Source of the DNA: Tritrichomonas musculus | Taxonomy: Eukaryota; Parabasalia; Tritrichomonadida; Tritrichomonadidae | DNA: 64,000 nt | Direction of reading: 5' to 3' | NCBI GenBank assembly: GCA_039105265.1 | Contig: JAPFFF010000048.1 | Coordinates: 248,001 to 312,000 of the forward strand | In this document: positions 59,416-64,000 of the stretch, one piece after another | Position numbering within the stretch: the first letter of the stretch is position 1 | How the letters are laid out: each line of letters starts with the position of its first letter | Translations under genes and position numbers: made by a program | Notes under the pieces: model-generated | The model's input: the letters and a program-made list of their open reading frames with translations, nothing else | Told to the model about the DNA's origin: nothing | The model's database searches: none

Positions 59416-59895
59416 ATGTCAGAAGAATGGCTTGATGTTGCACCACTCTCAGATGCAGAAATTGCTGATGCTCGCCAGCAATTCACATTGATTGATTCAA
59501 ATAGAAATGGAATTCTTGAAGAATCCGAACTTGATAGCTACTTCCGTCAATCAAAACAAGAACTCAGATGCTTCTCTAAGCTAATCATCCAACTTTTCGG
59601 AAAAGATGGAGGTGTTAATGTTGATCAGTTCCTTAAATTTTACAAAGCACTCTCCGCCGATCGTGATAGTAATGATTTTATTGGACGTTACATATTTGAT
59701 TACATTGATTCTGATCATAGTGGGAAAATTGATGCAAGTGAATTTCAACAGGTTGTTGATTTAATTAAATTCCCAGATGGATACAAGCAAGATACTATTG
59801 ATCGTGTTGACCAAATGGATTATGAAGATTTTTCCAAACGTTTCTACACACTTCTCAGAATGGCTTGGAGGGGTACTCTCAGAAGAATTTATTAA
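59416..59895 (+). CDS. EF-hand calcium-binding protein (159 aa)
   Basis: Two canonical EF-hand loops are readable: DSNRNGILEESE (27-38) and DSDHSGKIDASE (98-109). Both have acidic residues at positions 1, 3 or 5 and 12 and Gly at 6, so they should bind calcium. A third and fourth are degenerate (FGKDGGVNVDQF at 61-72 and MDYEDFSKRF near 135). The layout is like small calmodulin-type or penta-EF-like proteins. There is no signal peptide or membrane segment, so it is cytosolic. The stop is followed by an A-rich TAAA that can serve as the polyadenylation signal overlapping the stop in trichomonads. It should sense calcium; the target is unknown. Confidence 0.92.
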   Translation: MSEEWLDVAPLSDAEIADARQQFTLIDSNRNGILEESELDSYFRQSKQELRCFSKLIIQLFGKDGGVNVDQFLKFYKALSADRDSNDFIGRYIFDYIDSDHSGKIDASEFQQVVDLIKFPDGYKQDTIDRVDQMDYEDFSKRFYTLLRMAWRGTLRRIY

Positions 59896-60307
59896 AGATT
59901 ATCCTTAATTTAATAAATATCATAAAAAAAAAATATTCTTCATCATAATGCTGACTTTTTTTTATGTCTATAATTCTATATTTAATGCAATGATATAACA
60001 TATGAAGTAAATTAGATTATTTTGATTTTTATTATATAAAATAATTATTGTATTTCTTAATTCTCATTTTAAGCGTATGAAGAATGGCTTTTATTAAAAG
60101 CTCATGAATATTTATCATTATATACTTATAAGGATAAAAAATATTTTTTATATTAGATTTTTAAACTAAATAGCATATTAAGATTCTGCCTTTTTCTAAT
60201 CTGATATACATTTTTCTCCAATAGTAAAGATATAATCCCTTTTTACTATCAATATTATTATCCTTTACATTTAATAATTTTTTATAAAAATGTCTTGTTT
60301 TTACATA

Positions 60308-60453
60308 GAAAAAGTCAAATTTTGATTACTGATTTATGACTTTTGGAATCAGACAATTTTAGTCTATGATTATTCAAGTATTTAATAAGTCATGAATCAA
60401 AATACAAATTTTAAAACATAAGTCATAAATCAAGATTCAAAATTTGGCTTTTA
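60308..60453. repeat. Imperfect inverted and direct repeat (about 145 bp)
   Basis: AAAAAGTCAAATTTTGATTA followed by CTGATTTATGACTT (left) and its inverted counterpart ending at 60453 match at about 27 of 34 bases. The right half itself contains two tandem copies of AAGTCAT(G/A)AATCAA. It looks like a decayed hairpin element. No target duplication found. Confidence 0.55.
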
Positions 60454-61072
60454 AAACTTAAATGAATATCATATATTGTAAAGATTTTAAAGTTGATTTT
60501 GAAATATAAATTCAAAACAGCAAAGAAATCACTTCTTAATAACTTTTCCATCATTATGAACTAAAAAAAGATATCTATATCGAAGCATATACGATTATTT
60601 TGATCGATTGTTTTTGATGCTATATCGAACTGTAAAGAATTTTGTCATTATTGAGCATTAGAATTTTAATAAATTGGGTTTTGATATTATATTAAATATT
60701 TCATATTTAATATAATATAAATAGTATATAAACATTTTTCAAAATATAATACTATTTTTAATATTTAAATTTACTTTTGTAATTATAAAAAAAGTATATT
60801 TTATGAAAATAATCATATAAAATCAGAAAAATAATATCAATTCAATAATTTACCATATTGCATTCAAGTGAAATTGAATGCAATTATTTTTGGAATTAAA
60901 ATATTCTATTTTAATTTTTATTAATTATAAAAATAAGCATAATTATATTGTTATACAGAATTATAAAACATTAAAACAGGAATATTATTATATTATAACA
61001 TTAAAATGTAAAGATATTTATAAAAAGTTAATCCCGTTGCTAACGTAATAATTGAAGCCTCCTTTTTTTTCT

Positions 61073-61077
61073 TCACA
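61073..61077 (+). promoter_or_regulatory. Candidate trichomonad initiator (TCACA)
   Basis: TCACA fits TCAYW and lies about 20 bases before the ATG at 61095, after a T-rich stretch (CCTCCTTTTTTTTCT). Position is its only support. Confidence 0.3.
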
Positions 61078-61094
61078 TATTATATATTTTGGTA

Positions 61095-61784
61095 ATGGAT
61101 ATCGAGAAATTCAACAGTGTTAAAGAACATTTCCAACTAATAAGCTTTGCTGCGGCTGCCCCAATATTTATGCTCATTGCAGCTCATATAATTTCATGTA
61201 AATTTTCATATATCATGAATTCTTTGAGCATTGTGAAACTTACATGGGCATTCATTAGTTTTTTAGGTCGCGAAAATTTAGGGATTCAAAATACAATCAA
61301 GAGGTTTATTATTTCAGCTCTATTGATTTTCATTTGCTTCTTTGAAATGACTAATCGACAATATTTTTTAGAAAAACCATATATGATTGGTGTTGACTTT
61401 TTCTTTACATTTATTTCGCTAGCTAAATATTATTTTCAATGGATTAATTATTTTCTCAAGGTTGGAGGAATCCTTGAAAATGCTTACTTAATTCAAACTA
61501 CAATAACCTCAGTTGCTGTTTGGAAAACATATGATCCAACAGTTCAAGACCGTATGCTACCATTTGCCCTTGCTTACACGGTTTCAGCTATATATTATGC
61601 AATATTTTATATCATCCAGTTTTATATGATACAAAAAGGCAAAAGGCTCTCTTCTGAATCGGAATCAAACAAAAAAGAGGAAGCCTTAAATAACAAAGAA
61701 GAAGCTGCTAGTTCAAAAAATGAAAAAGCTGAATTAGACCCAGATGACAACAAAAGTGAAACAAAAACGCAAAAAAAGGATTGA
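61095..61784 (+). CDS. Multi-pass membrane protein of unknown family (229 aa)
   Basis: I do not recognise the family. The longest frame opens with TTG at 61089; the ATG at 61095 (MDIEKFNSVKEHFQLI) is preferred. Five or six hydrophobic segments can be seen: about 14-35 (FAAAAPIFMLIAAHII), 40-58, 68-82 (FIISALLIFICFFEM), 96-112 (GVDFFFTFISLAKYYF), 120-150 and 165-185 (YTVSAIYYAIFYIIQF). The last 45 residues form a charged cytosolic tail rich in Glu, Lys, Asp and Ser. The length and plan are like small trichomonad membrane proteins of unknown function. There is no signal-peptide cleavage pattern. It stands alone at the right end. Confidence 0.75.
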   Translation: MDIEKFNSVKEHFQLISFAAAAPIFMLIAAHIISCKFSYIMNSLSIVKLTWAFISFLGRENLGIQNTIKRFIISALLIFICFFEMTNRQYFLEKPYMIGVDFFFTFISLAKYYFQWINYFLKVGGILENAYLIQTTITSVAVWKTYDPTVQDRMLPFALAYTVSAIYYAIFYIIQFYMIQKGKRLSSESESNKKEEALNNKEEAASSKNEKAELDPDDNKSETKTQKKD

Positions 61785-64000
61785 AAATAAGACAAAAGAA
61801 TTATCATGCTAATCCACATTTTATATAAACTTTGTTAAAATACTAATAATAAATATTTTCTTAGAGTAATCTATCTGATCTTAATTTTTTTTACCAATTT
61901 TATTTGAAGGCGATCTTATAATATTTAAAATGTTAACAAAAAAAAGTTATTTCTTTAACAAATCAAGCCCAAAAATTTCATTCAATGGACATTTATTATT
62001 GCTTTTTTTCGGGACATCTTCACTTTTTCAACTTTTTTTTTAAAAAAAATCAATTTTTTGAGAAAAAAATTTTTTTGATCATTTTTTTAATAAAAAAATT
62101 TTTTTGTATCATTTTTTTCCACTTTTTTGAAAAATATATCAAAAAATTATGCTTGTTTTTAGCAAAGGTATGCTGAAAAAATCTGAAAAAAATATATGAT
62201 AATCAGTAATTGATAGTAATAATAATTACATAAATTTCATGGGGAAATTCCTCATTGTCAGACATATTAAATTTAATATTTACCGATGTCATTAAAAAAA
62301 AAGCTTTTAATGAAGGAACATTATAGATAATCGATTTTTACATAACTATTCTCATGTATGTATCAAAATTAATAGATTTATAAAATGATCACATATTATA
62401 TAAAATCACATTACTGAGCATTTGCGTTAAAATAAAGAACTTTGCTGCCCTAAACTTTATAGTATATCGTTTTTTACTTATATTTTTTATTATAAATGTT
62501 ATATACAGTGTCTTAAAAATTTGCGAATTTTCATTAATAATAAAAAATTTCAAAGTAAAACTGAAATAAAAACATAATGAATACATATATCATGTAACAT
62601 ATATATTAATTATATATAAATCATTTCATCAATTCCTTTTTTTCACACAAAAAACTCGATTTTGTAAAAAAAAATTTAAAAAAATTAAACGTGCTAAAAT
62701 TGTATTTCACAGTTTTTTTACTTTAATTATTACTTTTTAAGAAAAATATATTTATTAATATATAAAACATAAAGAGAACTCGATTAATAAATTAAAATTA
62801 TCCTATTCCGTGATGGCATTTATGCTCTTTGTTGTAAATTCATAAAATTTTATTTCTAAATTCATTAGAGACGGATGTAAACAACAAATATATAAGTATA
62901 TAAATTTTGAATTATAAGATTTTAACAGTTATATCAGTATGACTCAAAAGAGCAAAAAACAAAAGAGTTTATATTTATATATATTTGTTATTTTTTACAA
63001 CTATATTATGTGCAATATATATTAGATATAAAAGGAAAAATAAGTTAAAAACATATACATGACTTGTACATTAGAAATATGAGTTATATATATATAAATG
63101 AGTTATATATAAATAAATTCAAAGGTTTACGCATTTAAATTTTTGAATAAAAATGGAAAATTCAAAATATAAAATTCAAAATTCCATTCAAATATTCATT
63201 TCAAAGCTTTCTTTGGTTTCATAAAAAAATTTCACCAATGTTTGCAATTAACAATCTAATAATACCCCCATTTATTCAAATAATAATAAATGAATCATAA
63301 AAATGCATTAAATAAAAAAATATCGTATTAACTGCTTAAGAATTTTTATAAAAAACATATCTTTTAAATTAACTAATTCAAAAGAGGTGGTTTATGCTTC
63401 AATTATTATTGAACCCATTTATTTGGCGTAATATTATTGAATAACTTTATTTAATATACCGATATTCTCTGATTAAACGATAATAAAAAAGATTAAATTT
63501 TTGAACGATTAAAAGCACCGAGTATTTTGAAGTTGTGGATTGAGGGTATTTTGCAACATACTTGTAAATAAGCAACGATCTGCTAAATGAATGAGTTTCT
63601 ATGATTGGAACAAAATTATTTGGACTAAATTTATTTTTTCATATCACATGTCTTTGTGTACAAGTTTGTTTTTAATGGATAACTCATGTACTTATTGTAT
63701 AACTCAGTTATATATATACAACTTATTTTTCCAAAAAAAATAAAAGTTGTATTTTAAATAATAGTGTTATATGGTACAACTGACTAATAATAGGTATTTA
63801 AAATAATTATTCATATTTCATTTGTTTTTCACATATTATATTATTTATTTTTTTATAAGTCAGTTGTTCAAAAAACATATTTGGTATAACAAGTATTTAT
63901 TATATATTGCGTATAACTCGGTTGTTTACAGAAGTCTCTATTATTTTTTCATCTTGTCGTTGCATTAACTAATAATTGACAATATTAAATGATACAATAT
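61785..64000. other. AT-rich gene-poor right end of the window
   Basis: No gene, relic or element end could be supported. Poly-T/A-rich stretches dominate 61990-62120. Between about 63650 and 63930 a TATAACTCAGTT-like string recurs in varied forms (TATAACTCAGTT, TATAACTCGGTT, TACAACTGAC), and ATGAGTTATATATA occurs twice at 63078-63110. Confidence 0.45.

Larger units (their letters stand above)
59896..61094. other. AT-rich spacer with a small hairpin repeat
   Basis: About 1.2 kb without a gene. A decayed inverted repeat at about 60308-60453 is listed separately. A TCACA motif at about 61073, 20 bases before the next ATG, fits the initiator consensus. Confidence 0.5.

Overview
The window looks like nuclear DNA of a trichomonad (Parabasalia). 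Its very AT-rich spacers and its gene families fit Tritrichomonas better than Trichomonas vaginalis; this is inferred from families and composition, not from a database match. Supporting signs are long intronless genes in the standard code, many homopolymer A and T runs, BspA-like leucine-rich-repeat (LRR) proteins, TKL-type kinases fused to Sel1 repeats, a DUF3447/ankyrin protein, a cysteine-rich membrane protein and relics of several DNA transposons. No rRNA, tRNA, CRISPR array or bacterial-style operon was seen.

Layout. 1-840: partial BTB/BACK-like gene on the minus strand. 1.3-12 kb: pseudokinase-Sel1 protein, MFS transporter, a small orphan protein, and a BTB/BACK-E2 ubiquitin-conjugating fusion with an NQNQSS tandem repeat. 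12.3-20 kb: a protein with four kinase domains in a row, a BspA relic, and a CxxC-rich surface protein. 20-26 kb (minus strand): a RhoGEF-PH-Kelch protein, a Mutator-like transposon with long inverted repeats and a 9-bp target duplication, and a lysophospholipid acyltransferase. 26.4-35.8 kb: a MYB pseudogene, a second kinase-Sel1 protein, a short broken gene, a polo-like kinase with a cysteine-containing repeat linker, and a broken BspA/ADP-ribosyltransferase-like fusion. 36-52 kb: a 994-residue BspA protein, a DUF3447/ankyrin protein, a class 3 lipase and a 2624-residue BspA protein. 52.4-59.4 kb: a gene desert with two abutting TTAA-flanked elements, a nested hAT-like element, a DUF3447 relic and a 335-bp fold-back element with a GC-rich tip. 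59.4-64 kb: an EF-hand protein, a multi-pass membrane protein and featureless AT-rich DNA.

The genes do not form a pathway. They fall into a signalling group (four kinase-type proteins, RhoGEF, EF-hand, E2 fusion) and a surface/interaction group (BspA proteins, Cys-rich membrane protein, ankyrin protein), plus housekeeping membrane genes (MFS, acyltransferase, lipase). Most of the large genes belong to families expanded in trichomonads. The relics of the same families (BspA, DUF3447, MYB, Sel1) suggest ongoing gene birth and death. Several starts are ambiguous because the longest open frame opens with TTG or GTG; where a good in-frame ATG lies downstream I used it.
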